Below are positions 16,839 through 27,655 of a DNA stretch of 64,000 bases, one piece after another. A model generated the notes under the pieces. The model ran no database searches and was not told the DNA's origin. It saw nothing but the letters and a program-made list of their open reading frames with translations. Numbering within the stretch: the stretch's first letter is position 1; the number at the start of each line of letters is the position of its first letter. Origin of the DNA: Chthoniobacter flavus Ellin428 (GTDB lineage: Bacteria > Verrucomicrobiota > Verrucomicrobiia > Chthoniobacterales > Chthoniobacteraceae); the NCBI RefSeq assembly GCF_000173075.1, contig NZ_ABVL01000007.1, forward strand, positions 62,001-126,000, written 5' to 3'. The translations under genes were made by a program, and so were the position numbers.

Positions 16839-17854
<1,016 letters not shown>

Positions 17855-18103
17855 AGATGAGGGGACCTTTCATCCCCGGCGCTCGGTCCACTCGCGATCG
17901 ATGGAAAAAGGCCGCGGATTGCGCCGTAAGAGAGCGGAACCAGAGAGAATGTTCACGATTAAATTTAGAAAGAATCGCGCTGCCGGCATCAGGAAAAACC
18001 AAAGGTCGATGCACTGGGAGCCGCGGGAGGCGGTCTTCGCACGTCGATGATGGGTAGAATCCAGTTGCCACGCTGCCACGATTCCGGGGAATCTTTCGAT
18101 CAT
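17855..18103. other. Divergent intergenic region upstream of MoxR and the OmpA-type gene
   Basis: 249 bases without a gene. It should hold promoters for both directions. A relatively A+T-rich patch around 17948-17975 is the best place for the MoxR-side promoter, but I see no convincing -35/-10 pair, repeat or operator. Confidence 0.4.
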
Positions 18104-19084
18104 ATGGCCTCGAAAACTGGCATCTGTAGCAACGCCGAGGGATGTTCGCTGGCCTATACGAAAAAGCCGGTTCCCGTCGCCGACGGCGCGGAATTTCGCT
18201 GCCCGGAATGCGGCGAGCCTTTGCGAGAATCCTCGGGCGCGACAGCGGGTGGCGGCGGCAAGGTGCCCGTTTGGGCGGTCATCGGGGTGGTGGTCGTGTT
18301 CCTTTTGATTGCGGCGGCTTTTTTTGTCGTGCCGCGGTTGTTTTCCCGATCTCCGGGCAATGCGGTCGCTACGACGACTTCTTCGGAATTACCCGCTACG
18401 CCCGAACCCACGGTGGCGAGGACAGAGCCGACTCCCGCGACACCGGTTCCGGCCACACCCGAACCTTCTACTCCGAACCCGGCGACGCGGAGAGTCGCCA
18501 TGCCACCGCCTCCGGTAGCCACGCCGATGGCGAAGGCGCCCCCGGCACCGCCGCCGGTTCCGGCGACCACCCCGGCGCCGGAGAATGCCTCGGCCTCGAC
18601 CGCGACGATCCCTCCCTTGGTGGAGAACAAGGAGGAGAATTCCGAGGTCAAGAAACAGGTGCTCGCGCGCATCGATGCGATGCCTCATCTTTCGCCGACC
18701 AATCGCACGAAACTCTACACCGCGGTCGACCACGCGCACGGTATGTACAAGCTGGCGATCATCTCTTTTGAGAGCGGTCGCATTGCTCCGACGCCCGCCG
18801 CGGTGGCGCAATTGACGGATGGCTTGCATACCTCGGATGCCCAACGCCTCCTCAGCGATCCCACCGCGGTGATCATCGTGCTCGGCTATGCCGACTCGAA
18901 GGGCGACGACAAAAGGAACCTGCAAATCTCCATCGACCGTGCGGACGGCCTGGTCAGAGCATTGCGAGACCAGGGCAAGATACTGAACGTGATGCACGCC
19001 GTGGGTATGGGCAGCTCGGAAATGTTCGGCAAAGGACAGCGCGACAAAAATCGCGTCGTGGAGATCTGGGCGGTGTTGCCTTGA
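18104..19084 (+). CDS. Zinc-ribbon, single-helix, OmpA/MotB-type peptidoglycan-binding domain protein
   Basis: 326 residues from ATG 18104. The N-terminus has a four-Cys ribbon (C-x5-C near residues 7-13, then CPEC near 34-37). One transmembrane helix follows (about 53-75, VWAVIGVVVVFLLIAAAFFV), then a long Pro/Ala/Thr-rich periplasmic linker. The C-terminal domain has the OmpA-family order VIIVLGYADSKGDDKRNLQI, SIDRADGLVRAL and GMGSSEMFGKGQRDKNRVVE. The ribbon is therefore cytoplasmic and the OmpA domain periplasmic. A tether from cell wall to cytoplasmic partner is a fair inference. The gene converges on the STAS-FHA gene, with 9 bp between them. Confidence 0.8.
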   Translation: MASKTGICSNAEGCSLAYTKKPVPVADGAEFRCPECGEPLRESSGATAGGGGKVPVWAVIGVVVVFLLIAAAFFVVPRLFSRSPGNAVATTTSSELPATPEPTVARTEPTPATPVPATPEPSTPNPATRRVAMPPPPVATPMAKAPPAPPPVPATTPAPENASASTATIPPLVENKEENSEVKKQVLARIDAMPHLSPTNRTKLYTAVDHAHGMYKLAIISFESGRIAPTPAAVAQLTDGLHTSDAQRLLSDPTAVIIVLGYADSKGDDKRNLQISIDRADGLVRALRDQGKILNVMHAVGMGSSEMFGKGQRDKNRVVEIWAVLP

Positions 19085-19093
19085 GGGTTTGCG

Positions 19094-20302
19094 TTACCCG
19101 AGGCGCAGACTCTTCTTCAGCCGGTGGAAGAGGGATTCCTTGACCGCAGGAGAGTGCCCTTCGGCGAGGCGAAGGGTGAAGGCGAACCCGGCGATTTTCA
19201 GACGATGTTCGCCGCTGAGATTTTTGCGGACGCCGGGAGGGAGGACCGCATCGTCGAGGTGCGTCTCGATCTGGACATTGCGCGGGACCATCACGAACCA
19301 TGCGTCGGGGCCTTTGCCGATGAGGACATGGCGTGGCTGGAGCGATGTTGCACCTTTGAAGAGATGGGGCGCGACCGTGCCTTCGAGGCCGATGATGTCG
19401 CCATCGTGGCATTCGATAATGTGTGAGCCTACGAGGACTTCGAGTTTGGTCGGCTTGGCTTTCCGGATGATTGTCACCGGCGGCCCGATACGCGGTGGCG
19501 GCGGGACGGGGGTGGATGGGCGAGGGGCCGGAATCGGGGGAGCGGCGGCTGGGGTAACGGCTGCCGGAGAGGGTTGAGCCGGTGGAGGCGTTGCCGGAAC
19601 TGCCGGAGGCTTTAGCGGTGGTGGCGCGACCGGTGCGGCGGCGATGGGCGGTGCAACAGGCCGAGGAGGAGGTGCGATGGGCGCCGGTGCTGCAGCGACT
19701 GGTGGCGTGGTCGGCTTGGGAGCCGATGGAATGGGAGCCATGGGCCGGACTCGAGGAACCGCTGGCGGCGGAGTCGGCTTCGCGGGTGCGGGAGGCGGTG
19801 TGGTAGCCGCCGGCGCCGAAGCCGCAGGCGGATGTGTGGCTGGCGCCGTTTTCGGTGCAGGCACCGGCGGAGCCGGAATCGGCGCGGGGGCCGCTGGAAC
19901 TACTGCTTTCGGCGCAGGCTTGGCTGTGGCGGCGGGCGTGGCCGCGGGTGCGTTTGCCACCACTCCACTCGTCGCCGCGGCGATGCCTTCGTCGAGCGTC
20001 TGGCAGATGGTGAACATCGCCGGAAAATTCGCGATCTCGAAGACCTCGCTGACGACCGCGTTGGGCGCAGCCAGCACGACCTTGCCCCCGGTGCGACCCA
20101 CCCGCCGAGCCGTCGAGAGCAACACGCGCAGGGCCGCGCTGTTGATGAAGCTGATCCCGGCCATATCGATCACGAACGACTTGCCACCACCGTTCAACCA
20201 CGCGAGCACCTCGGTCTCGAATTTGGCAGAGGTCGTGCCGTCGAGCCGGCCGTGCACCGTGAGGACGGAACATTCGCCACGTTTTTCTTTCGTCAGTTGC
20301 AT
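19094..20302 (-). CDS. STAS (anti-sigma antagonist-like) protein with long Pro/Ala linker and C-terminal FHA-like domain
   Basis: 402 residues. The N-terminal 105 residues are a STAS domain (SVLTVHGRLDGTTSAKFETE, then VIDMAGISFINSAALRVLLS) with Ser55 at the usual phospho-acceptor position, although D-S-[ST]-G has become N-S-A-A. Residues about 120-300 are a low-complexity Pro/Ala/Thr linker. The C-terminus (about 305-395) is FHA-like: ECHDGDIIGLEGTVAPHLF, LQPRHVLIGKGPDAWFVMVP. This domain is clearly related to the N-terminus of the phosphatase encoded just upstream (18 bp gap). A partner-switch pair is likely, with the phosphatase dephosphorylating the STAS serine. No RsbW-like kinase is seen in the window. 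Confidence 0.82.
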   Translation of the reverse strand: MQLTKEKRGECSVLTVHGRLDGTTSAKFETEVLAWLNGGGKSFVIDMAGISFINSAALRVLLSTARRVGRTGGKVVLAAPNAVVSEVFEIANFPAMFTICQTLDEGIAAATSGVVANAPAATPAATAKPAPKAVVPAAPAPIPAPPVPAPKTAPATHPPAASAPAATTPPPAPAKPTPPPAVPRVRPMAPIPSAPKPTTPPVAAAPAPIAPPPRPVAPPIAAAPVAPPPLKPPAVPATPPPAQPSPAAVTPAAAPPIPAPRPSTPVPPPPRIGPPVTIIRKAKPTKLEVLVGSHIIECHDGDIIGLEGTVAPHLFKGATSLQPRHVLIGKGPDAWFVMVPRNVQIETHLDDAVLPPGVRKNLSGEHRLKIAGFAFTLRLAEGHSPAVKESLFHRLKKSLRLG

Positions 20303-20320
20303 CGGGGTTCGTTTGCGAAA

Positions 20321-22372
20321 TCAGTGGAAGACCAATTTCAGTAGCGCGCAATCATCCGGCAACAATTCCGCGCCCTGGACCTCCCGCATGTGATCGACGA
20401 TGGCATTCAACTCGCCGGCAGCCGACGTCGGCGGGTTCGTCAGCACGCCGATGAATTCTTCGAAACGGAACGCACTGCCATCCCGGCGGCACACCTCGTA
20501 GGCGCCGTCGCTGAAGACATAGAGCCGCCCGAAAGCGCCGATCGTGACCTGTTTCGTTGCATAGTGCGACTCGGCTACCGCGCCGATCATTAATCCCGGC
20601 GCCCGCAGTTCCACCTTGGTCGCCGCCGTCGGCGAATCGCCGGTGAAGAGAATCGCCGGAGGATGTCCGGCTGTCGAGTAGCGCAGCGTGCGCGTGGGAC
20701 GATGAAAGACGCCATACCACGCGGTGAAATACATCTCGTTCCGTTCATCCTTTTCGAAGGAAGCATTCACCGCAGCGAGCACCGCCGCGGGTTCGCGGAA
20801 ATCCACATTCGGCAAACTCTGGTTGCGGAAAACGTTGAGCGCGGTCACGGAATGCAGCGCGGCGCCGATTCCCTCCCCCACTACGTCGAGGAGATAGACG
20901 GCCAGGTGAGTGTCATCTAGCCAGTGGTAGCCGAGCGCGTCGCCGCCCAACTGCGCGGAAGGAATGAACAGCCAATCCGTGGAGATGGCACCGGTGAGTT
21001 TGGCCGGGAAAAGCGAAAGGACGTAGCGGGCCGCCTCGGCCGTCTCCGCGGTGAGCTTTTTCTGGCCTTCGCGCAGCGCCTCGCCGGTGCGCTGGCGCTC
21101 CTGCGTTTCGTGCGCGAGCAGGAAAAGATCCGCCAGCGAGGTCGCGAAATTTTCCTCGTCGACCGTCCACTCGTGCTGGTGGGTGCTTTCGCAGCACAAG
21201 ACGCCGAGCAATTCCTCTCCGCGGAAAAGCGGGACATCGAGTTTCGCCACGATTTGATTTGGCTGGAGATACGCCGCGCTCCATTCGCGCAGGGCGGGGT
21301 GATCCAGCGCCTGAGGGGCGATCAGGGACCGGATCGCGCGGAGCGATTGCAGGTAGTGCGGGATCTCCGCGAGCGCCAGGGAATCCTCGCCGGTGGCGTG
21401 CGCGTTCTCGCCATGGATGAACGAGTCCGCACACATCAGCCGGCCGGCTTCTTTGTTCACCAGCCAGACTGCCGCGCGCTCGCAGTGCAGCGTCTCCGCC
21501 AGCGCCTCCGTGAGCATGGCGAGGCACACCGGAAGATTGCCGGCGCGGAGTTCCCGGTCAGTGGCGAATTTGCCGAGCACCTCGGACTGTTCACGCCGCC
21601 GCCGCTGGCGTTTGCGCATGTCGTATTCCGCGCGTTTCCGCGCGGTGACGTCGCGGGCGATCGTGAGCAGGCAGGTGCCCACCCCCGGCCAATTCGGTAG
21701 CACCACGCCCTTCGACTCGAGGAAGATCCAGCGCCCTTCGCGATGGCGCATGCGATACTCGAGACGGCGCCCCCGGCCAGTGCGGATCGCCTCCTGCAGC
21801 GCCGTTTGCACCAGCGGTCGGTCATCCGGGTGAATCTCCACCGTGAAATCCGAGCCTTTCAATTCCTCGGGTGTGTAGCCGAGCACGGCGGCGTAGGCCG
21901 CATTGTGCCACAACCGGCGGCCGTGCGCATTGAGGATGGCGATGAGGTCGTGCACGTTCTCCACCAGCATCTCGAAAAATTTGCCGTCCAGCGGGAGGAT
22001 CGCCGGTTGCGTAGGAGGCTCCTCTTCGGCCTTCACCGGCATCATCGCCTCGGTCCGCGCGGTTTCATCGATGACCTTAAAGTGCAGCGTCGTCTTGCCG
22101 ACCCGCACGAGGTGGCTGTTTTCCAGCGGAAGGCGCAGGCCGGGTTCGGCCGGTTCGCCATCGAGCAGCACGGGTTCCTTCACGCTTTTCGGAATGAGCA
22201 GAAACCACGAACGCGCGTCCTGGCCGATGATTAGATGGCGATCGGCAAATTCGGGGAGGTCGGCAAAGAGATCCTGACCCACCGAACCCTTGCGCCCGAT
22301 GACATCGCCGTCCTCGCACTGCAGCGTTTTGCCGAGGGCCTGCACTTCGAGTCGGCTGGTGAGGGGATCCAT
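20321..22372 (-). CDS. FHA-PAS-GAF-SpoIIE/RsbU-type PP2C protein serine phosphatase
   Basis: 683 residues. Domain order: FHA-like (about 5-105, LQCEDGDVIGRKGSVGQDLF), PAS (about 130-250, NVHDLIAILNAHGRRLWHN, IHPDDRPLVQTAL), GAF (about 270-420), PP2C (about 445-683). The phosphatase metal-binding acidic residues are present: LGGDALGY, LLDVVGEGIGAALHS, STAGHPPAILF, VFSDGAYE and the final LPDDCALLKLVF. There is no transmembrane helix, so it is a cytoplasmic sensor. It reads an unknown signal through PAS/GAF and should act on the STAS protein encoded 18 bp downstream. Confidence 0.92.
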   Translation of the reverse strand: MDPLTSRLEVQALGKTLQCEDGDVIGRKGSVGQDLFADLPEFADRHLIIGQDARSWFLLIPKSVKEPVLLDGEPAEPGLRLPLENSHLVRVGKTTLHFKVIDETARTEAMMPVKAEEEPPTQPAILPLDGKFFEMLVENVHDLIAILNAHGRRLWHNAAYAAVLGYTPEELKGSDFTVEIHPDDRPLVQTALQEAIRTGRGRRLEYRMRHREGRWIFLESKGVVLPNWPGVGTCLLTIARDVTARKRAEYDMRKRQRRRREQSEVLGKFATDRELRAGNLPVCLAMLTEALAETLHCERAAVWLVNKEAGRLMCADSFIHGENAHATGEDSLALAEIPHYLQSLRAIRSLIAPQALDHPALREWSAAYLQPNQIVAKLDVPLFRGEELLGVLCCESTHQHEWTVDEENFATSLADLFLLAHETQERQRTGEALREGQKKLTAETAEAARYVLSLFPAKLTGAISTDWLFIPSAQLGGDALGYHWLDDTHLAVYLLDVVGEGIGAALHSVTALNVFRNQSLPNVDFREPAAVLAAVNASFEKDERNEMYFTAWYGVFHRPTRTLRYSTAGHPPAILFTGDSPTAATKVELRAPGLMIGAVAESHYATKQVTIGAFGRLYVFSDGAYEVCRRDGSAFRFEEFIGVLTNPPTSAAGELNAIVDHMREVQGAELLPDDCALLKLVFH

Positions 22373-22592
22373 GGACTAAGTGGGAAGCTGGAGGAGGAAC
22401 GAAAGCATGGCGTTACCAGTCATCAAAAATGAGGCAAGGTTATTCCGGAAGACAAGGATTGGGGTGTATTTGATAACGCTGCGTAAAAACACGCATTCTA
22501 TCTGTTGACGAAGGCGTCAGTCTCATCCACACGTGTGACGTCGTTTTTCCCGCCATGCGTCTCCTCCCCGCCCTCCCACCTCTTTCCGCGCC
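22373..22592. other. Intergenic region with several small palindromes upstream of the sugar transferase gene
   Basis: 220 bases between divergent genes. A weak promoter-like pair TTGATA (22470-22475) and CATTCT (22494-22499) reads rightward. Downstream lie TGACG-aagg-CGTCA (22506-22519) and CACACGTGTG (22528-22537), which could be regulator sites or part of the leader of the polysaccharide genes. None is strong enough to name. Confidence 0.3.
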
Positions 22593-24008
22593 ATGATTGT
22601 GCAGCGGACGCGGGGGCTGTCGCGCTTGCTCACCATCGCCCAGGCGGGCTTGGTGACCGTGCTGTTTTGGGCGCTGTTCGGTGCCTTCAATCTCGCGGTC
22701 ATGCCGGGCACTTCGATTTTCACCGTCCACTATGTGATCTACTGGGCGCTCGTGCTCACCGGGCTCAGTGTGGAGATGCTCACCCGCACGGGAGACAAGC
22801 TCTTCGCGCCCATCTACGAGAGCAGCTTGGTGCGGCAACTGCCCATCGCTTCGCGGCAGGTCGGTTTCGCCATCGGTGCCGTGCTCGTCTTCATCGCCTT
22901 CGCCAAGGACTATACCATCTCGCGCAGCTTTCTCGGGAGCTTTGCCGCGTTGCTTTACGGCTTGTTGGTGTGGAGCAATGCAACGCTGCCGTTGCGCCTG
23001 GCGCGCGAGCTCTTCACCCAGGAACGCGATCTCGCGACCTTGCTCGTGGGACCGGCGGGCCGCGTGGGCTTGCTCGAACACTGGCTCAAGCGCAAACGGC
23101 AACTCGGCATGCGGATTGTCGGAGTCGTGACGCTCGATGCGCCGGCCATCGCGCTGGCGCACGACGGCGTGCCGCTGCTGGGCACGATCGAGCAATTCGA
23201 GGAAATCTGCGGCGCGTCGGAAATCTCCCAGGTGATCCTGTTGGAGCTGTGCCCCGCGGAAGTGACGCGCTCCCTGCTCGGGAAATGCCAGCAGCGCGGG
23301 ATGCGCCTGCTCATCGTCAACGATCTCGCGGAACAAATCCGCCATCCCATCACCTGCTGTGTGGATGAGGGGATCAATCTCATCACGCTGCACGAAGAAC
23401 CACTGGAGAATCCGCTCAGTCGGGTGCTCAAGCGTATTTTCGATCTCGCCCTCGCTGTGTTCGTCATCACGGGCGTTTTGCCTTGGCTCATCGTGCTCGT
23501 TTGGATTTGCCACCGGCTGCAATCACCGGGGCCGCTCTGGTATCGGCAGAAGCGCGCGGGGTTACAAAATCGGCCGTTCGAGATTCTGAAATTTCGCACG
23601 ATGCACACCACCGGCGAGGACGTGACGGTGCAGGCCAAGGCGGGTGACGCGCGGATCTTTCCCGCGGGGCGCTGGTTGCGGCGTTACAGCCTCGATGAGA
23701 TTCCGCAGTTCATCAATGTCCTCGGTGGCAAGATGAGCGTCGTGGGGCCGCGCCCGCATCTCATCGAGCACAACCGGCAGTTTGCGGAGGTGATCGAGAA
23801 ATATCATCTGCGCACCTTCATCAAACCAGGCATCACCGGACTGGCCCAGGTGCGGGGCTTCCGTGGTGAAGCGCGCTCGCTGGAGGATATTTCGGCGCGG
23901 GTGCGATCGGATCTCATCTATCTCGAGAATTGGTCGCCGGCGCTTGACGTTGGCATCGTTCTGCGGTCGATCTGGCAGATGATCAATCCGCCGTCGACCG
24001 CTGTATGA
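22593..24008 (+). CDS. Polyprenyl-phosphate sugar-1-phosphate transferase (WcaJ/WbaP/EpsE type), initiating exopolysaccharide synthesis
   Basis: 471 residues. Four to five N-terminal membrane helices (about 10-130) precede a Rossmann-like segment (TLLVGPAGRVGLLEHWLKRK). The bacterial sugar transferase domain occupies the last 190 residues: QSPGPLWYRQKRAGLQNRPF, EILKFRTMHTTGED, SLDEIPQFINVLGGKMSVVG, PRPHLIEHNRQF, and GITGLAQVRGFRGEA. It moves a sugar-1-phosphate from a nucleotide sugar to undecaprenyl phosphate at the inner membrane. It overlaps the next gene by ATGA. The specific sugar cannot be told from sequence. Confidence 0.93.
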   Translation: MIVQRTRGLSRLLTIAQAGLVTVLFWALFGAFNLAVMPGTSIFTVHYVIYWALVLTGLSVEMLTRTGDKLFAPIYESSLVRQLPIASRQVGFAIGAVLVFIAFAKDYTISRSFLGSFAALLYGLLVWSNATLPLRLARELFTQERDLATLLVGPAGRVGLLEHWLKRKRQLGMRIVGVVTLDAPAIALAHDGVPLLGTIEQFEEICGASEISQVILLELCPAEVTRSLLGKCQQRGMRLLIVNDLAEQIRHPITCCVDEGINLITLHEEPLENPLSRVLKRIFDLALAVFVITGVLPWLIVLVWICHRLQSPGPLWYRQKRAGLQNRPFEILKFRTMHTTGEDVTVQAKAGDARIFPAGRWLRRYSLDEIPQFINVLGGKMSVVGPRPHLIEHNRQFAEVIEKYHLRTFIKPGITGLAQVRGFRGEARSLEDISARVRSDLIYLENWSPALDVGIVLRSIWQMINPPSTAV

Positions 24009-25869
24009 CGAAGGCGCCATCTTGCGTGCTGGCCGGCGCGGCGCTGCTCGTGCTCGGGGCGATCGCCTGTGGCGGAGCGACGACGCGACCGGTGCAGGTC
24101 GCAGTGCTGATTGGGCTGGGATTGCTCTGGCTGCTGGCGCCGGCGCGGCGGATACCGGATCACGGGTTCGTCATCTGCGCGGGTGGTCTGCTGCTGCTCG
24201 CGGCGACCGCTTGGTTGCCGGCAAATTGGTTTGCGGCCGAGTCGTGGCGTCCCGGCTTGCTGGCCGTCGGCATTCCGCTGGGTCCCACGCTTTCCCCGCA
24301 ACTGTGGCTTTCGGCGGAAGCGGGATTGTGGCTGGTCATGGGACTGGCCTGGCTGGGGTGGTTGTTGGGTCGGCCGTGGACGGGGATCGACGCGGACCTT
24401 GACGGCTCAGTTGCTGGCGGGCGGCATCGTTTTGCTCGCGGCTTTTGCTCTCGCGGCGCGGGCGTTTCATTTCTCCGTGCCCGGCTGGCATCCCGATCAT
24501 GATTTCGGCCCGTTCCCGAATCGCAATCACACGGGCCATGTCCTCGCGCTCGGCGGCATGCTCGGGGTTGGGTTGCGCCGCAGAAGCGTGGCAGTGGGAC
24601 TGGCGCAAGGCGCTGCCGTGGCTGATCGGCACCGGCGTGATTTTAGTGGCGCTGGTGGTCAATTACTCGCGCGGTGGATCGCTGCTTTTCTTTGGCGCGA
24701 TGGTCTTGTGGGCGGCGCTGGAGGCGTGGCGGCGCAGGTCCTGGAAAGTGCTCGCGGTCGGTGGCTCGCTCGTTTTGGGGTTAGTCACATTGGTGCTGAT
24801 CGGTGGGGGGGCGTTTGCCGGGCGTTTTGCCGGCGGCGCGGATTCGCAAGTCGGGTTCCGTGTCTTGATCTGGCGCGACACGCTCGCTCTCATTCACGCT
24901 GCGCCGTGGTGCGGGATCGGCCTGGGAAATTTTACCGCATTGTTCCACTTTTTTCGCACCGCCTCGGTGAGCCAGCAGACCGTGCTGCATCCGGAGAGCG
25001 ATTGGCTGTTGCTCGCGGCGGAACTGGGGTGGTGCGGTGTGGCGCTGGCGTTGGGCGCGGCCTTCTTCATCCTGCGCCAGGCGTTTCCATTTGCCGCAGG
25101 ATCGCGCCGCCGTTTGCGCGGGGCGGCATTGGCCGCGGCGGTGGCCGCGCTTTTGCATGGCGCAATCGACGTGCCAGGGCATCGCGTGGGGTCGGCCTGG
25201 CTGGCGTTGTTCGTTGTAGTGCTGGCCTCCAATGAAGCGCCGGCGGCAGCGCGTGATTCGTGGGTGGCCGCCACGCTCTCGCGCGTGCTGGGGTTATTGG
25301 CCTTGGTGGGCGCGTGGGCCATTGCGCAAATGCCCGATCACGCCGCGCGCGCCGAGGCGCTGCTCTCGGCCGGAAAATACGCCCCGGCGGAAGCCGCGGC
25401 CGATCGCGCTCTGGAACGGGCGCCGCTCGATTGGCGGGCTTATTTCACGCGCGCGGGCGCGCGAGCCTGCCAGGGGCATCGGCTCGAGGCGCTGGCCGAT
25501 TTCCGGCGGGCGCGCACGCTGGAGCCGCACTATGCCAGGTTGCCGTTCGAAGAGGGGCGGTTTTGGCTGCAAGCGCAACCCGCGCTGACCTTGAGCGTCT
25601 GGCGCGAAGCGATCCGGCGGCTGCCTCCATCCGAGGCCGAAGACCTGTACGGAACGATGCTCTCGACGGCACCGGACAATGCGAATTTCCGCGCCCAACT
25701 TCTGGCGATGGTGCCGGACCGTCCGATGCTGCAGTTGCAATGGTTGGAGAGCGTGCCGGACGCGGAAGCACGCGCGCATTTGGAGGCAATCACCGCGGTG
25801 GCCCGGCAATGCACACCCGGGCAACGCGCGGGATTCGAGCGAAGGGTGAAGCAGTTGGAAGCGCGGTAG
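24005..25869 (+). pseudogene. O-antigen ligase/polymerase-like membrane protein with C-terminal TPRs, split by two apparent frameshifts
   Basis: The protein can be followed through three frames. Helices from MTKAPSCVLAGAALLVLGAI run to GRPWTGIDADL. It then continues as TAQLLAGGIVLLAAF with the family motif DFGPFPNRNHTGHVLALGGM, then as AAEAWQWDWRKALPWLIGTG, VNYSRGGSLL, and the long periplasmic-loop region. The C-terminus (about 170 residues) is TPR-like (YAPAEAAADRALERAPLDW). One extra base in TT (24399-24400) and one in GGGG (24564-24567) would explain both shifts. Homopolymer errors are more likely than true decay, because everything else is well conserved. The role would be polymerisation or ligation of the glycan started by the preceding transferase. 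Confidence 0.8.
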
Positions 25870-25888
25870 CGTTGCACCGGTCGAGCGA

Positions 25889-27489
25889 CTACCTGCCTGC
25901 GCGCGCCGCCGCGTCGGCCCTGACTTTCAGCAACTGGCCCAAGCGCGCCTGGAATGCCTCCTGCGCACTTTGTTCTGAGCGATAGCCCGACATGGCGATC
26001 TCCAGACTTTGCTCGCCGACATGGCGTCGGCCGCGGAGCGCGCGCTGAAACATTCCCGTTCCCTCAAACTCCGGAATCGCGGTGCCGGCGATTTCGCCGG
26101 GTTGCTCCTCGCGCAAACAAAAGAAGACATAGAGCCGATCCTCGCCCATGCGGAAGCTGTAGCTGTGGAAGGGAATCGGCATGGCGCCCACGGTGCTGAC
26201 ATGGGTGCCGAAATCGTGTTCCATGACCGCGCCTTCCGCATTCAGGCACACATCCGGTCGATGGACCTTCGCGGATTCCGCCTGCAGGTTCCCGGGATTC
26301 CAGCGGATGAGATAGAGCGACCAAAAACCGCCGTCGGCATCTCTCCAGGTCGCGGCCTGGGACTCGTCGCACATCAGCAATCGCTTCGAACGCGCGGGGA
26401 TATCGAGAAACTGGAATTGCTTGTCCTGCTTCGGCCATTGGATGGCCCAGCTCCAGCCCTGCCATTTGGGTTCGTGCGCTTGATACCATGTTTCCACCGC
26501 GATCTCCGTGGCCAGGAACCAGACCAGCAAGGCGGTGCACCATGGCACCGGCAAAGCCCATCGAAGCGGTAAGCTCTGCGGAGCCAGCATGGGCGCTTTC
26601 GACGATCGTAGCCGGTAGGCGATGAGCAGGGTGACCGATAGCGACACCACCAGCACGCACAGCCCCGCTGTGTCGTGATAGCGATCCACGGCGTTCATGC
26701 CTTGGTGAGCACCGAGGCTGGCCAGCACTACGGTGCGGATCACATTGGCCAGAATGGTGACGGCGAGTCCGGCGACCATCAGCCAGAGTCGCCGCGCCGG
26801 CTTCAAGCGGAAGAGTTCGCCAAGGAAGAGCGAGAGCATGACCATGGCCTGCAGCGAACGAATGCCGCTGCATGCTTCATCGATGTCGATGACGCCGGTT
26901 TCGATATGCACCAGGTTGCCCGCCTGCAAGGCGGGAATGCCGATGAGGCAGAGGATCTCGACCGTGGCCCCGGCGGTGCCGTGCATCAGGGAATTCGAGA
27001 GCATCAGCTCCATGCTGTGCGGCCACGGGACAGCGGTGAGGATGAAAGCCAGCGGGAAGCTGAACCAGCGCAGCCACGACGTGCCCCCGGCGAGGGCCAT
27101 CAGCGAGAGGGCGATACCGGCCACGGCGAGGGCGAACGACCACGCGCAGATGGCGCGTTCGGGCGCCGCTTCCTGCAGCCAGCGGGTGGGCGGCACGAGT
27201 AGGGCCAGCGCGGCGGCGATCCAGATCGCGCCCTGCAGCGGCACAGAAGGGGCGGGGCGGTCATCCCAGCGTAACTTAAAGAGAAAAAGCGGCCAGAAAG
27301 GGGGACCACCCATCCATAGGCATAAGAGCCGTCCGGATCCCAAAGCCCGTGCAAATGCCAGAAGAGGAGGCAGGGTCCCGCGATCAATGCGGCGGCGAAG
27401 AGCAGCCACGCTCCTTTGCTCGTCCCGAACCACCTCGGCGTAGGGGGCCCGGTGGCCTGATCGGCAATCCGGTCTGGCGGGGTGGACAT
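25889..27489 (-). CDS. Exosortase with fused EpsI-like C-terminal domain (one apparent frameshift near the N-terminus)
   Basis: This membrane protease/transpeptidase of the exosortase family processes CTERM-tagged exported proteins. The three catalytic landmarks are intact: Cys in IDEACSGIRSLQAMV, Arg in ANVIRTVVLASLG, and His in RYHDTAGLCVLV. The last about 210 residues form an EpsI-like domain (HRPDVCLNAEGAVM, HSYSFRMGEDRLYVFFCLRE). The N-terminal helix SKGAWLLFAAALIAGPCLLF with DPDGSYAYGWVVP lies in another frame. One missing base in the C-run (complement of 27300-27304) would join it to PFWPLFLFKLRWDDRP. ATG 27489 is the best start. The gene is divergent from a protein bearing a VPD-type sorting tail, its likely substrate. 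Confidence 0.88.
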
Positions 27490-27655
27490 GAGATTCGGGG
27501 GAGTGGAGGCCAATGAGGCGGACGAAACATGACCCCGGACGGAAGTCAATGCGATGTCGTCGGAGTATAGGAATTATTACGTACTTGCATACTCTGGAAA
27601 TTAGACCACAGTCGACCGGTTGCATTCCGCCCCGCGCGAGGTGCCGGCCCCGACG
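27490..27655. other. Divergent region between exosortase and its candidate substrate
   Basis: It holds TTACGTA (27577-27583) followed by ACTCT at 27591-27595. A similar TTACGTA/ACTCT pair, with different spacing, lies in the divergent promoter region at 41233-41250. The resemblance may be chance. No firm promoter is assigned. Confidence 0.25.
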
